The notes: generated from the letters alone by a model not told the origin. Counted from the first letter of the stretch, positions 1 to 13,301 are shown. The stretch: 64,000 nucleotides of DNA from Plecoglossus altivelis (GCA_036571765.1 BROE01000025.1:386605-450604); one strand, 5' to 3'. Numbers and translations: made by a program.

Positions 1-428
1 ATCTATGTTTGAAGAGGAAGTGAACAGTGTAAAAAAAGACCATCATATGGTCTGGCAGATTTTGGGCACATGACCAGGGTTGACAAATGTGCTCGTTCAA
101 TAATTCAATCTGCTTCTATAATTCCCAAACTTTTACGGACGGACATAATGGAATATTTAGTGCCATTAAAGCATCCAAGTCAGTGGCCAATAACTGTGAT
201 CATCAAGTGATTACTTACAGTAAGTTGTCTCCAAGAATTTTCAGCTGACAGATTGAAGGGCATGAAGATATCTTGGCACTGGTTGAACGATGGCGTGAAT
301 ATGTTCACAAGTATCTGCAGTTCCACACTGGCCACTCCAACATGAGGAGAGTTTTTTTTTTCTTCCCATAATAATAATAATAATAGTTGTTGTTTTTGTC
401 TTGTGTCTTTTTCTTTTTTTTTTTCAAG

Positions 429-527
429 GAGAAAAAATATGTTTTGATCATGTTGGACCCAGATGCTCCAAGCCGCAGGAAGCCGACACGAGCTCACTGG
501 AGATACTGGCTGGTAGTGGACATCGAG
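429..527 (+). CDS. pebp4: PEBP4 exon with DPDAPSR signature
   Basis: The exon has 33 codons in phase 0, bounded by a pyrimidine-rich acceptor (ttttcaag) and a gtaggc donor. It encodes YVLIMLDPDAPSRRK followed by HWRYWLVVDIE. DPDAPSR is the first conserved block of the phosphatidylethanolamine-binding protein family and lines the anion/phospholipid-binding pocket. In human PEBP1 and PEBP4 the block after Trp contains a pocket His (His86 of PEBP1); here that position reads Tyr (codon 504-506). PEBP4 family members are described as secretory/lysosomal proteins that modulate Raf-MEK and Akt signalling. The ATG at 387 is in the upstream intron and is not the start. Confidence 0.88.
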
Positions 528-981
528 GTAGGCAGGCTAACCAGAGAGAGGTATCCTAGCACACACCATGCAAATATATACATACATATTCATATGAGGT
601 ATTCTGTTTATTTACATACATGTGTTTATTTTCTATCTATTATGTAGCTTCTAGCGTAAAGCAACAACAATTTTTCCGTTTTTTTTCTGTTAAACGCACT
701 GCTTTTTTTGATATTATTGTCTGTTACGAAGGAGAAAAATTATGAATGGCTCTGAACACTATTGTAGTTAGAAAAAAAAGGGTGGGGGAGATATGAAAAA
801 TGTTTGCTTTTCATATCATGCATCTTGTGCGGTAAATGCCCATGACAGAACAGTGGGAGGAAGTCGCCCTAAATGGCTGTGAAAGTTTTCGAGGGGCCCT
901 GTCAGCAGCAATTTCCCAGCGCTGCGACGTGTCGATGCAGGCGTGTGAGACTGTGATAGAGGAGAGCAGCATGCGAGGTGC

Positions 982-1488
982 AGCCTCTCTCTCACCCCCC
1001 AGCTCCCTCTCTCACCCCCCAGCTCCCTCTCTCTCCCATCCAGCTCCTGCTCTCCCCCCAGCTCTCTCTCCCATCCAGCTCCCTCTGTCTCTCCCCAGCT
1101 CTCTCTCTCCCCCCAGCTCTCTCCAATCCAGCTCCCTCTCTCTCCCATCCAGCTCTCTCTCACCCCAGTTCTCTCTCTCCCCCCAGCTCTCTCTCTCCCA
1201 GTTGTCTCTCTCCCATCCAGCTCTCTGTCTCCCCCAACTCTCTCCCATCCATCTCTCTGTCTGTCTCTCTCATCCAGCTCTTTCTCTCTCCCCCCAGTTC
1301 TCTCTCTCCACTCTCCACAGCTCTCTCTTCACTCTCCACAGCTCTCTCTCTCCCATCCAGCTCTCTGTCTCCCCCAACTCTCTCTCTCCCATCCATCTCT
1401 CTCTGTCTCTCTCATCCATTTCTCTCCCCCCCCCAGTTCACTCTCTTTCCCCATCCAGCTCTCTCTCACCCCCCCAGCTCTCTCCCTG
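982..1488. repeat. CT-rich degenerate minisatellite
   Basis: About 500 bp of near-continuous polypyrimidine is built from variants of ctctctctcccatccagct and ctctcaccccccagct. It produces long spurious Ser/Leu/Pro-rich ORFs on + and Gly/Arg/Glu-rich ORFs on -. Strand asymmetry is almost complete, so triplex (H-DNA) potential is high. Confidence 0.9.
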
Positions 1489-3370
1489 CAGTGGAGAGAT
1501 CTTGGCACTGAATCCTGCCTTCATCTGTTCCCCCAGGCAGAGCATCTCCTCCGATGATCCACACGTCTCCATATTTTACACCCCCGAAAACGGGCACCGC
1601 TCCGATCCCCCCCTCCCCCCCCTTATTCGTCTTCGCGTTTCGCTCCTCTTCATCCATCCGTTTGTGTGTTTTCGCATTCTTGCGTTCTCACGCCAAATGC
1701 GTGTTAAGTTGTTGATTGCCTCAAATATTTGGAGGTTTGCAGACATGTTTTAATCCCCCTGCAACCCAGTGATCAACCTAGTAGATTAGCGTGAGTGTTC
1801 TCTCAAAACCAGCCATACAAACGCGATGCTTTGAACATATACTGTACCTCCACTCTCCTTTCATCCTGGTTGGCTGCAGCAGCTTACGCCGTCTAAATGG
1901 AACATTGATACCCTGTGCAGACAAAAAAAAATCATGCGTCTAGCCAATTATTTCCTTCACTGTATATCAATGAGATTTCATTGCAAAGTACAAATGGAGA
2001 TTCGGTTTTTTTTGGAGGGGAGAGGAAACTCTGACACTGTTTCACCACTAAACAAATAACTACAGTATATATATTTTTTATTTTTAATCATTTAAAAAAT
2101 TGTACAAGTTGCCTTGAGGGGTTTTCTTCAGTTCTTTCTAATATCTGTACAAAAAAATGACCTAATTTTTGACAGTTTCTCTTCATTTGCTCCTACTATT
2201 GTCCACCACTGTCATATCTCTTTATACCTGCCTGAGCATTTTCAGCAAAGCCTAACTTGTCTGGACATTTGACCTGCTGTGAATAAACACATATCTTTCA
2301 GGTGCTCAGGACGACAATGTGGCGGCCGGCAATTCATTGTCCTGTCACTTGTGTGGGCGTTGACATGGATTACCTGTGGAGTGACTAGCCAATAGAGAAA
2401 GCTGTTTTGTCTGATGCTGCGTGCTGGTTGGTCTGGGGGGGTTAATGAGGATTCGAACTTCTTCTTATGCTCAGTGGGAGGTGTTTAATTGCTGGGAATA
2501 GAGAGGTGCCACCATATAACCTCAGTTTAGTTATTATATTATGGTGTTTGAATGTGTTGGATTATGTCTAAATACCCTAGGGGGGTAACCTAATTTGGAC
2601 GCATTTATGTTCAAATTAATATCCTGGCAGTGGCGCTTCTGACATTATTTATTTATTTTTATAAAGCCATGGTTTGACCCACTGCCAACGCAGTTGGTGA
2701 CAAAGAATTTAATGAGATTGAAAGAATGGTTTTTCTCTGCCCCTTCCTATTTCAATTTGTACTCAGTTTGTTTGGATACAGACACTTATAAACAGAAACA
2801 TTTTTTCATATTAAAACTGGGGGTTGGAAGTCAAACCATCAAAGGTCAAATAGATGAACCTGGAAATTCTCACCAGTAAAAATGAAAGAGCCCTGCTCAT
2901 TCGTTAATCCAGAGTTAGCTATGGGCGTTCTGGATTGAGATGTTGACGTAATTAGCTTGTATTCTTTATCCTTGGCTGTAGGTTTGAAGGTATAAAATAG
3001 CTTCTTCCGTTGCTAAACATAGGGGGTCAGGTCAGTTTCCAGGCTGAAAAGCACATTTAAATTGAATTCTTAAGTCGGTGCTCATTACAGAAAGCATTGT
3101 AGCGGAGCAAAGACAAACACCTAGCTTTGATAACAAGAGCTATCTTATCCCGTCACAAACAGGATCTTTTACCTTCATGTGAACTGATGGTCATTTCACT
3201 AATGAGACGGTGAAGTGCCAAGGGAAGAGAAGTTCAGTTTCTGTGCTTGAAATGTTGACGAAATGTTGACTTTGTATTGACATGTCGTATTCTTTACCAT
3301 AACCTACCGTAACCATGGTGAGAAACCAGGTCTGAGGCCTTTTGAGGAGTTCTGAGGGTGGGATTTGATC

Positions 3371-3520
3371 TTTCTCTGTATCTCTCTCGCTCTCTTTCTC
3401 TCTCTCTGTCTGTCTCTCTGTCTCGCTCTCTCTGTCTCTCTCTCTCTCTTTGTCTCTCGCTTTCTCTCTCTCTGTGTCTCTCTTTCTCTCTGTCTCTCTC
3501 TTTCTCTCTGTCTCTCTCTT
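3371..3520. repeat. CT microsatellite (tctctctg-type)
   Basis: About 150 bp of imperfect (TC)n with regular TCTG and TTTC interruptions; it accounts for all the Ser/Leu ORFs here. Confidence 0.93.
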
Positions 3521-6322
3521 TGAGTCCTGTACTCTTTCCTCTGCTCTTCAGTTGATGGAATATTTCATTGTTGGCTCTGACACTGTTATCAGCCCATCTT
3601 TTCTCCACTCCTGTGGAAGAGCAAGTATCATTATTAGACACAGTGTTTTGTCTTGTACTTGTATGTTATTATTATTATTGTATGTTTTTGGTCCTTACGG
3701 TTCTTAGCATGTGATGGCGCAATGAGATAATCAAAATGGCTTATGACCTTATCCCGTTAAGTGATGGTTGGTTTAGCTAATTCCTAAATGGCAGTTTCCT
3801 TTCCTAATGACGCCCTCAAGCTAACTGCAATTTACAATTTATCTGCAACACTTGCAGTGTTTTGCATCAATCATGGGCAATTACCAAAATACTCTTAAAC
3901 AGCTTGTTCTCTCAGTAACTAGCGAGCCTCCAGATTGTGCCCCACTCCCTTCTCCCCTTCCTCCCTCTCTCTCTCCCGCCTGAGAGGCTGAATCGATGCA
4001 GATGTTCGGCTATGCTCGAGCCACGATCATTAACAAGCAAGTCATTAGTAACTAAAGAGTCGCCTTAAGTGAACTGATGGTCCTCTTCTCTTAACCCTCC
4101 TTCTCTAGCTACGGTGGGAACGGCACATGGGTCAGCCAAGATGCTTGAACTCTAAGTTTTAACATGCGGCAACTTGACGTCGCAGGGCGAAAGTAGTTTG
4201 CCCTGATCCACTTGTGATGAGCGACAGATTATCAGAACTGGATCCATCTGGAGGTTTAATACAGGGAAGGAATATTTCTCTTTGTTTCCTTTTGTACATG
4301 CTTCACTAAGAACAGTGCTGTCGGATAAGGGATGATTGGAACTGTTTTCAAGAGCGCTTTTCAGCAGTTATCAGGCCCCAACATGAGAGCCCATACACAC
4401 AGATTGTGTCGTCTGACTGTTTCAGATCTACCCTGCCTGTTTCCCGTCAGCTGTATTCCGAATCAGCTGCTTCTCCTTGTTGATTGAGTCTAAACGACCT
4501 GTGCTCAGGGACCAATCACACGATTGCTTCCTTTCCACGGCTCATAGGTGGCCAGGTGGACATGTCTGACCTCAGCCAGATATTCCAACTGCTCCAGCGC
4601 ACCAGGGACCCGTCGTTCGGAATCCGTCCCGTTCTAGAAGGGGGGGGGTCCCAGAGGGAAGTTGAACCACGGCGATCAGCTGTTGAACAAACAGTGAGGT
4701 ATTGTGCCTGCATTCCACCAGCTGCTCCTGTGTTTGTGTGAGCTGCCTGGGGCCTCTTGGGTTTCTATCCTCTGCGTAGCGAGATGTCCTTTGACTGTAG
4801 ACAGGATTATATCTCCCTCCCCTCCCCCCTCCGCCCCCCCCCAAGGTCTGCGCTTTTCCAGAAGTCAGCATGTCAAGCAACAGAACCTCCAGCTTGGGGC
4901 TGTTGCCGGGGGAGCGAAACGGTTCGGTCTCTTTGTCGTTCGCCCGCTGCCTCCGACGCCCCGGTTACGAGTCCAGCGTTGCCGTAGGTGCCTGCTTGCT
5001 TCTGCTCGTCCTCGGAAAGCGATAGCGGCACGTGTTTTTACGGAAAATACATCTCAACGCATCGCTACTTGGAACAGAAAATAATTATGTTGTTGGGAGA
5101 GGGGTAGGGGGTCACATAATTAGATGTATTCTGATGCATGCTATTATTATTAAGAAATATTGACAGACAACTTCCTCCGTACTCCTGCCAAAAACAGTTT
5201 CCCAAAAGGCCATGCAGACCACAGTTTGCAGCAACGCCAGAACAAAGAACCACTGGTATTATTCATAATTAAACTCTTATTGTCTTCTCTCCTAAATATT
5301 TCCATACTCTCCTCCTCTGTCGCACGTTCTCACAATGGTACTGCCGCTCAGTACTTTTTGCACTTGGTGCTGGGAACATCTGTCTGGTGCCTGTCTGCAG
5401 CCAGCCTGTGCAGATTGGAGCAGGTAGCGAGGCACGTTGCAGCCCAGCTAATGATGAGTGCGTCTGCCCTCTCTCTCTCGTAGACGACACAAGCTGCTGC
5501 TCCTCACACGCTCACTCCAACCGCACGCCCAGGAAAACAGATTTCCAAACATATGCAGTGTGTTTTTGAATCCAGCCGAAGACTTCAGTTCCCAGCAAAC
5601 ACGGGTAACCTTACGGGACATCCATATCTTGCGACAAGGGGGTGGGCGCTGGGTAATTGAACGATTTTTTTTTTCCTTCCTCTTCCCTTTAATTGCAATT
5701 TCTTTCTGCTCCGAAGTTGCTAAACACACACACACCCAGGTTAACAGTTTGTATGTGTAGAGGTTTTGAAAACTTTTGTAGAAGGGCTTAGTAGTGCCAA
5801 GTAATGAGAAAGAAAAGTGGACGTACTCGCCGTCACCTCAATACAAAAACAATTATTTGCTATATAAACATTTTAAATAGTTGTTGTTTTTATAGTCAAT
5901 TATACAATTTGTAATCTTTTTCGTATTGACCTATACCTTTCTATTATAGTACTTTGTCAGCATGATAAATTATTTCTTCTACAGAAATTCAGTTTCAATC
6001 TTGTGTTCTTCCAGTGAATTAGACTCAAATCAAGGGTAAAAACGTTCTCTCTGTTGTACAATAAAAATAAATATTTTGAAGGATTTGACATGTCCCCTTG
6101 GTGCAGGTCAACAATAGCCTCTAACAGGGAGTCCATCTGGAGGAGCTTAGTGATAAGGAGGCTCCAGTCCTGGTCCTGGTTCAGACCAGACCAATGTCAG
6201 AGGTGCTGCTAAATAGAGTTCAGCTTGAGGAAGTTTTCGCCTCACTGGAAACAGCCGGCCACTCCCTCCACCCACCCGTCCATAGTCTTCACACGCCGGC
6301 TTTTTGGGTGGGTTCAGGGAGG

Positions 6323-6323
<1 letters not shown>

Positions 6324-6371
<48 letters not shown>
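6324..6371. repeat. (TG)n microsatellite
   Basis: A pure 48-nt dinucleotide run. Confidence 0.97.
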
Positions 6372-6372
<1 letters not shown>

Positions 6373-6481
6373 AAGCGGCTGTTTGTACGCCACAAATCCA
6401 CCAGATGTGTTGCTTGTTGATTTTGTCTGTTCAGTGCAAATTCATCTGTGTATGTGCGCCGTTGGTTTTGCGTCTACTTTT

Positions 6482-6579
6482 GGCCTGTTACGGCCTGTTT
6501 ACGGCCTGTTACGGCCTGTTTACAGCCTGTTACGGCCTGTTACGGCCTGTTTACAGCCTGTTTACAGCCTGTTCACAGC
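6482..6579. repeat. Alternating 10/11-bp minisatellite
   Basis: Units cggcctgtta and cggcctgttta alternate, later with cagcctgttta variants, for roughly nine copies. The alternation suggests a 21-bp higher-order unit at the 5' end. Confidence 0.85.
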
Positions 6580-6627
6580 CCACATTCGCTCTCACACAGA
6601 TGCAGAAATCGCCGTCAGAGGCCCCTG

Positions 6628-6720
6628 TGTGCTGTGTGCTTCAGTAGCGTACTAACTAACAGCACTGTGCTGTGTGCTTCAGTAGCGTACTAACTAACAG
6701 CACTGTGCTGTGTGCTTCAG
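6628..6720. repeat. 38-bp tandem duplication
   Basis: A 38-bp unit beginning gtgctgtgtgcttcag starts at 6628, 6666 and 6704 (about 2.4 copies) with near-perfect identity between copies. Confidence 0.9.
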
Positions 6721-6807
6721 TGTGGGCTGCCTCTGTTGCTGCTCTCTGCCACCTAAAGGGAGAGTTACATAAGAGTCCTCCGCTCAGTTGTCAGCTCCAT
6801 CCCCCGT

Positions 6808-7432
6808 CCACACGCGCACACGCACACACACGCACACGCACACGCACGCACATAAACACACAGACGCGCACACATATAAACACACACACACACGCACATA
6901 AACACACACACTCGCACATGCACACGCACATAAACACACAGACGCGCACACATATAAACACACACACACACGCACATAAACACACACACTCGCACACGCA
7001 CACGCACATAAACACACACACTCGCACACGCACACGCACATAAACACACACACTCGCACACGCACACGCACATAAACACATACACTTGCACACATATAAA
7101 CACACAAGCACACGCACATAAACACACACACATAAACACACACGCACATAAACACACACACACGCACATAAACACACTCACACACACACGCACATAAACA
7201 CACTCACACACACATAAACACACACACGCCCATAAAACACTCGCACTGAAACGCACGCATATAAACACACGCGCAAACACTCACTCACACGCACATGCAT
7301 ACACAGACACAAACACACAGACACACGCACACAGACACACGCACACAGACACACGCACACAGACACAAACACACAGACACAAACACACAGACACAAACAC
7401 ACAGACACAAACACACAGACACACGCACACAC
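6808..7432. repeat. CA-rich complex satellite
   Basis: About 625 bp of (CA)n variants with regular insertions (acgcacataaacacacac, actcgcacacgcacac, agacacaaacac). Higher-order blocks recur, for example the cataaacacacacactcgcac motif. Overlapping Cys/Val-rich minus-strand ORFs are artefacts of it. Confidence 0.95.
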
Positions 7433-8299
7433 GATTAGATCTCACGTTGGTAACCTTTGCCGTCTCTCTTCATTGCTATAACAACTGACCTCCCGAAAGT
7501 GCTTTTTCTGGTTGCCGTGGTAGGGTGACCGAGGATGTTTCGCAGAAGAAGAAGGAATCAAATCGGTTTCAGTTATCTCTGAAGAAGGTTGTCGAAGGCA
7601 TATTATTGAAAAGAATACTAATCTGCATTATTAGATAGGATAGATTCAGGGCAGGGGCATTTCATAGCACCTTAAAGGTCACTTCTTTAGTTTATGTTGT
7701 GATTCCAGTGGCGCCTCTGGTCCTTTAGCTTTGCCTTAGCATCCGTCTCCTGTTTAGATTAGGCTCCTGACAGTGTTTACTGAGGGAATGGTGTCATCTG
7801 CTTTGTATGTTAGTGTGTTATCTCAATTTTCACCCAGCACATTGTCCTGGATGTATCACAGAAACTGCCCTAGAAAACAGGGGCAGCCCTGAAAGCCCTT
7901 TCTAATCCAGTCTGTCATAGTAAAGACTGGTGAAGAAAAAAAACATCCTGATTGGACTCTCTCCATGCAAATACTGTTTTAAAAAACCAGTAGCTCCACA
8001 CATAAAGATTCTTTTAATATGTGCCCTCTTTCTTCACACCCACAACCATTGTGTTTAAATCCTGTTTTTTTCCTGAAAAGATTTCTACTCGCAGCTACAG
8101 ACAATGTTCCCCCACACAAGCTGTCGTCTTTGTCATCCCCCCCTTAGTCAGTGAAGCAGGATCTTTGGCTGTCGTCTGTGTGCTTGCTCTGTTTTTCTGG
8201 GGACAGGTGGGAGCTCAATGAGGTCTGCCTACCTGTTCCTGTCTAAGCTGGTCAATCTTGGATATGGAGAGCAGGGTGAAAGGAAAACGGAGGAGGGAT

Positions 8300-8382
8300 A
8301 GAGAGAGAGAGAGGGAGACAGAGAGAGAGGGGGGGGGGAGTGGATGAATGGAGGGAGGGAGGGAGGGAGGGAGGGAGGGAGA
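8300..8382. repeat. GA / GGGA microsatellite
   Basis: (GA)n passes through a short G-run into a clean (GGGA)n tetranucleotide array. Confidence 0.93.
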
Positions 8383-9920
8383 TGGGGCAGGCGAGGAAAG
8401 CACTCTCTCTGAGGGGGGCCTCAGTGCCTCTTCTGGGGGTGAGGCAGAGAGGAGGAAGGCACGCTGGTACAAACAACTCCCCAACAATTATCCTCCCCTA
8501 AAATAGCCCTCACCCAAAGTACACGCTCGCCAGTTCTTGCACACACAACACAGACTTTGAAGGCCTCCAGTGGCCTATGCGAGCGTCAGCGTGAAGAATT
8601 TGTGTTTTCCTTTTACATGATTATCACCACTGATGATTGCTTGAGTTTAAAGATCAAGATGATGTTTAATGTATCGGCGTGCGTTGCATGCTGAAAGGTG
8701 GAGATACAAAAATGTTGCACTGTTTTAATCACACTATTACTTGTGTCGGAGGACTAATCACATCATAGCTGTCCTTTCCTCTTTATTTCAGTCGGGACTA
8801 TTTTATGTTGAAACGCAAATATGAATATTCACATTTGAAGAATTTTCTTGGCTGCACTTACGGTAGATCTAGGAGCTGATTTGAACCTAACTTTGTTGGA
8901 CAGTCAGTTGTAATTGAGACTGTTGTGTTTTAATTAGTAATGGGGAGACTTGGACACAGATACTGAACAATGAGTCAACAGATCAGCAGATTGCCTTGGA
9001 CGATATTGGAACCCCAGCATGTCCCTAGCCAACCAACTGTCCCCTGAGCCTTCAAGATTTAGTCACAGGGCACTTTTAGCTGTTGCAGGAAGTTAATGAT
9101 GTTTGTTTTTGATTTTGTTTTACTTTAAGGGAGTGGGGGGGGGGTTGTTTTAGAATGACACAGAAGTTGAGTAAAGATGCATGTACAGGCCGTTCAATGA
9201 AGATGATCGCCTGTTTGTTCCGGAAGAAGGGAGATAAGATATATCCCCCCTCATTCGAAACCGGAGTTATTCCAGTTATTCTTAGGTTTGTGCGTGTTTT
9301 TCCTATCATTATTCTATAGGCCTGACAACGATAAACTTGCTGAAAGACCTCTGATCTGTACTATTGACCATTATCATAGCCACAAGCTGTCTTTGTTACT
9401 GTGTAGCAGTTCCTCGCTCTGGAGGATGAGAACCTGTTTACATTCCAGGGTGTCACAGTTCACTTCCTCCTCTAGCTCGCTCCGGTTCCAAAGCACTGTA
9501 TAGATTTCTTTCAGCTGATGAAATTAAAAAGACAGCACTGTGTGTGCGCTGTGCCTCGCAGCAACGCAATTTGCCTGCGAGTTCACGATACGGGTTGAGA
9601 GGGGAGTTCCTTTGGGGGGATTAAATCTCTCCCTCTCCTTCCTTCCCTCCTCCCCTGCCCTCCACTCTTACAGAAACACAAACAGCTTGCAGGCCTGTGC
9701 AGCAGCAGCGGGGAGAGCACAGAGTGGTTTTGCCGCTGCATTGCTCACAGGTAACAATAACCAAGGAGGTCAGAGGTTAAGAGGTATTGTGGAGCTGGAA
9801 ATCTTGGGTGTTCTCCTAGCAGGGTGGTGCTGTAGTTGGTGCACAAGCACGGAAACACAATGCAGCCGGCGTAGCTCGTAGGAGAATGTTGGCGCTGTCT
9901 GTAGCATAGAGAGGTACTAC

Positions 9921-9991
9921 TAGAGAGACAGAGAGAGAGACGGAGAGAGAGAGAGAGAGAGAGAGACGGAGAGAGAGAGACGGAGAGAGAC

Positions 9992-10028
<37 letters not shown>

Positions 10029-10086
10029 TGGAGAGAGAGAGACGGAGAGACGGAGAGAGAGACGGAGAGAGAGAGAGAGAGAGAGA
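9921..10086. repeat. GA microsatellite with CGGA interruptions
   Basis: About 165 bp of (GA)n periodically interrupted by gacgga. Confidence 0.95.
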
Positions 10087-12931
10087 TCTGCTTTCAGGGG
10101 GCTTTTTGAATAGTGAGTAGATAATCCATTTAATCTCTTAATTATGCACACTATGTGGATGCATACTGGGTTTGCTGGGCCGGTGCCTAACCCTCAGTCC
10201 TGGGTTGGAGGTACTGCAGACACCCTGACCGTCCTCCTGCTCGCCCCCTCTGATCTGCAACACACCTGAACCAGACCCACATCAGATGGAATATGGAAAT
10301 GCGCACCCCTGGAACACGTGGAAAGTCGCCATCCGCCTGAAATGCATGTTACAGATAACGACTGCAGACCCCCACTTTTCACCACACTGTATGTTTTCCA
10401 CAAAAGTAGGAATTAATAAAGATGCGTTTCGGACCGTAATTACTATTCAAACAATTATGTACTTAGTTTCTTCCAACAAATGCATTCCACATATTGTTTT
10501 GCCTCTGTTAGCAAAGCACCCGAAAGACTAAAACCTTTCATTCCAGCAAAGGCCGTTATTGGTCACCGTCAATAAAAGCATAAAAGCATTTATTTCCCAC
10601 GTTTGTCAAATTAACGGCATACTCCATCTCCCATAGGAACAGTGAGGTTCATTAACCCCTGTGTGAAGTGGGCCAGGTTTCCTGCAGTTACAGTAACCTC
10701 TGTTCTGTTCCTGCTTCAATTATAATAGAAGAATTAAACCGACAGTGATTCAAAACAGTAATGCTGGCTCTTAAATCCCTTTTGTACCTGCTCTCAGCTG
10801 TTAATGACTAAAGACAGTGGATGCAGAACATAGCTAGCCGCAGATGTTGTCCATTGTGTCGCGGGATTGAAACATGGTAGATTAATGTGGCGGTTTATCG
10901 GTAACAACGCGGTTTACACAAACAGATCGTTGTCGGTTTGTCATGTCAGGTTAACCATATTTCTTAGGCATTTCAGCGAAAATGGAAGAAGAAGAATATT
11001 AATCAACATGCTTGTTTGGAATTTAATATGTTTCTGCTTTTGGCCCTTTTGAACTCAAAATTGATTATATCTTAAATTTGGATTGACCTGTCCCCAAATT
11101 GTGCCCCTCTCCCCTCCAAACTGTTACCGAATGAGACTGACCTTGAACTAATTAAGTGTTCAATTACACGGCTGCTGATCTCCCCTAATGGACTAGTTAA
11201 TTAATTAATTGGATGGACTGGCCTTAAGTGAAGGCCATTCTCGTCCTTGTCCACCTACAATGTCCTCCTCTTCTTCCTCCCCTTCCTCCTCCCCCTCCTC
11301 CCCCTCCCTTAAACCCAACAGGTCTCTTTGAATTATCTATTTTGGTCTTCATTTAAAATTGGAACCGTTAATTTAATTGAGCAAAAGCTTTTAAACGATC
11401 TTTTCCGCCTACTCCACCCTCTAAACCCCCCCCCCTCCACTTTTATCTACAGTACCTGTTTCACGGAGAAACAATTACGCGCACTTTTGAAGTTTTTCCG
11501 TTGCTCCTTAAGCTCATCTTACTTTTTAGATTCCTTTGTATTTTATTTACTTATAAACCTATCACATTACATTATACTGATCCGATAAATGTAACCTGCA
11601 GGACGATACATATTTGCCGTATGGCCGTAACCAAGGAGCCCATGCGCTCAGTGGATGTGTCGCTCCCTAAGCATAGAGCAAGTACAGGCTGGGATTTTCC
11701 ACAGCCACCCCCGTCAGTAGGAAGCCCTATGTGGGGGACATGTCAACTCCTTGTTTGCTTGTTGTGCGGATGAAGCCGGGGGTGGGGCGAGTGGGCAGCC
11801 ACGTTCCAGGATTCCCTCCAAATGAGTCATCCAGCCCCCAGTCTAACAGACTGTTACCTTGGGAACTCAGGCTAGGGGTTTCCCTCGTCAGGTTTGCGCT
11901 TAGAGACATCGCCACTGCTGCTGCCGTGGCACTCCTTGTAACTGTGAGAGCGTTAGAGCCAGACCGGCAGGTGAGAGCGGATCAGCTTCGCCGCGCACTG
12001 GCATCCACTGCTGGAGCCAATCTGTTGCGATGGTGAAACAGAACTGAACGTCCGGCTCCGTCCGCCATAGCCGCAAGGCCTGGCTGTGCAGCTAATGCAT
12101 GCAGTTTAGACTGAATATATACGTATAGTAATGAGTTTGGGTAGTCGTTTCTTAAGTCAGTGGTTTGAGTAATAGAGTGTACTGCTTAATGAGTCGGTCC
12201 CGAGGTTGTGTAGTTCGGCCAGTAATAGCGTGTCATCCCGCGTTGCGTAGCTGTGGAGTTCACTTAATAACTGGACTGTTTATGTTCATTACCACGGCCC
12301 CAAATGAGCTTCTTTACCGAAAAGCCATTAGTTCGTTGGAAGACTTGTTAAGTGAGTTAATTTGTTGAACTGCTGATGCATTGGAGCAGATCTCGTGTCA
12401 CTCCCACTGTCTCTCACCTCTGGAGCCAGACATTCCTCTCCGCACGCTCGGCTGAGCGTCACCGCGGTCTACTTGGCTACTTTGCCATTATACTAAACTA
12501 CCGTCTCTTACACAACTTTATTTGGCCTTTAAATACATGTTTAGCCATGGTTCAGGGCATCTCGCCGCAAGAAATCCATTGCTTGAACATGGATCGTCTC
12601 CGAAATTGCTAGAATTCCATAAATGAAGAGAGACAATCCAATGCTGATGGCTTGTGTTTCATTGTATCAAGGCCAGCAGACAAATGTGGATTTCACTTGT
12701 TACAGAGATTATTGATTTACCGCGTCTATAACTAAACGCGCCTCAATGCAAGATCTGCCGTGCGCTCTTTGTTCCTAATGAACAAGTTATATTCAAGAAG
12801 GATTACGTGATTGTCTCTCCCTTTCTCCCTGGCATTCTTTTGTTGTCAGCAAGTTTCAGACAAGTATCGAATCGCTAAACTGCGCGCTTTTTCGCGACAC
12901 GCCGAATACTAATTCACAATATACCCCTGCG

Positions 12932-12984
12932 ATGAATGGAGACTTCGGGGAGGCGGAAGATGAGGAGGCAGTCATGAGCTTGGC
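12932..12984 (+). other. Weak candidate first coding exon, unrecognised
   Basis: An ATG at 12932 opens an acidic reading frame, MNGDFGEAEDEEAVMSLA, interrupted by a good donor match (ggc|gtgagt) at 12985. Upstream DNA is CpG-rich (gcgcgctttttcgcgacacg) and an assembly gap starts 33 bp downstream. The product is not recognised. It could be a real first exon or an alternative promoter inside the PEBP4 intron, or chance; any continuation may be hidden in or beyond the gap. Confidence 0.2.
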
Positions 12985-13016
12985 GTGAGTGGGGATAGGG
13001 GGGAGGGGGAACGGGG

Positions 13017-13301
13017 NNNNNNNNNNNNNNNNNNNNNNNNNNNNNNNNNNNNNNNNNNNNNNNNNNNNNNNNNNNNNNNNNNNNNNNNNNNNNNNNNNNN
13101 NNNNNNNNNNNNNNNNNNNNNNNNNNNNNNNNNNNNNNNNNNNNNNNNNNNNNNNNNNNNNNNNNNNNNNNNNNNNNNNNNNNNNNNNNNNNNNNNNNNN
13201 NNNNNNNNNNNNNNNNNNNNNNNNNNNNNNNNNNNNNNNNNNNNNNNNNNNNNNNNNNNNNNNNNNNNNNNNNNNNNNNNNNNNNNNNNNNNNNNNNNNN
13301 N
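13017..13301. other. Assembly gap 1 (285 N)
   Basis: A run of N is flanked by G-rich sequence on both sides (ggggg before, a ten-base G run after). Reading frames translated as X across it are meaningless. Confidence 1.

Noticed and set aside
1..428. Upstream PEBP4 exon at the left edge (gtaagt-like site at 220)
   Set aside because: No frame before it resembles the expected N-terminal PEBP segment.
2305..2350. tctttcag followed by GAQDDN-like reading as the missing PEBP4 exon
   Set aside because: The phase is wrong and the motif poor; the true exon with matching phase is at 17759-17804.
2589..2598. CArG box CCTAATTTGG in the PEBP4 intron
   Set aside because: A perfect 10-mer, but a few are expected by chance in 64 kb and no partner motifs lie nearby.
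4545..4700. Possible exon after catag with GGQVDMSDLSQIFQLLQR
   Set aside because: The acceptor is poor, no donor fits, no family is recognised, and PEBP4 is already continuous without it.
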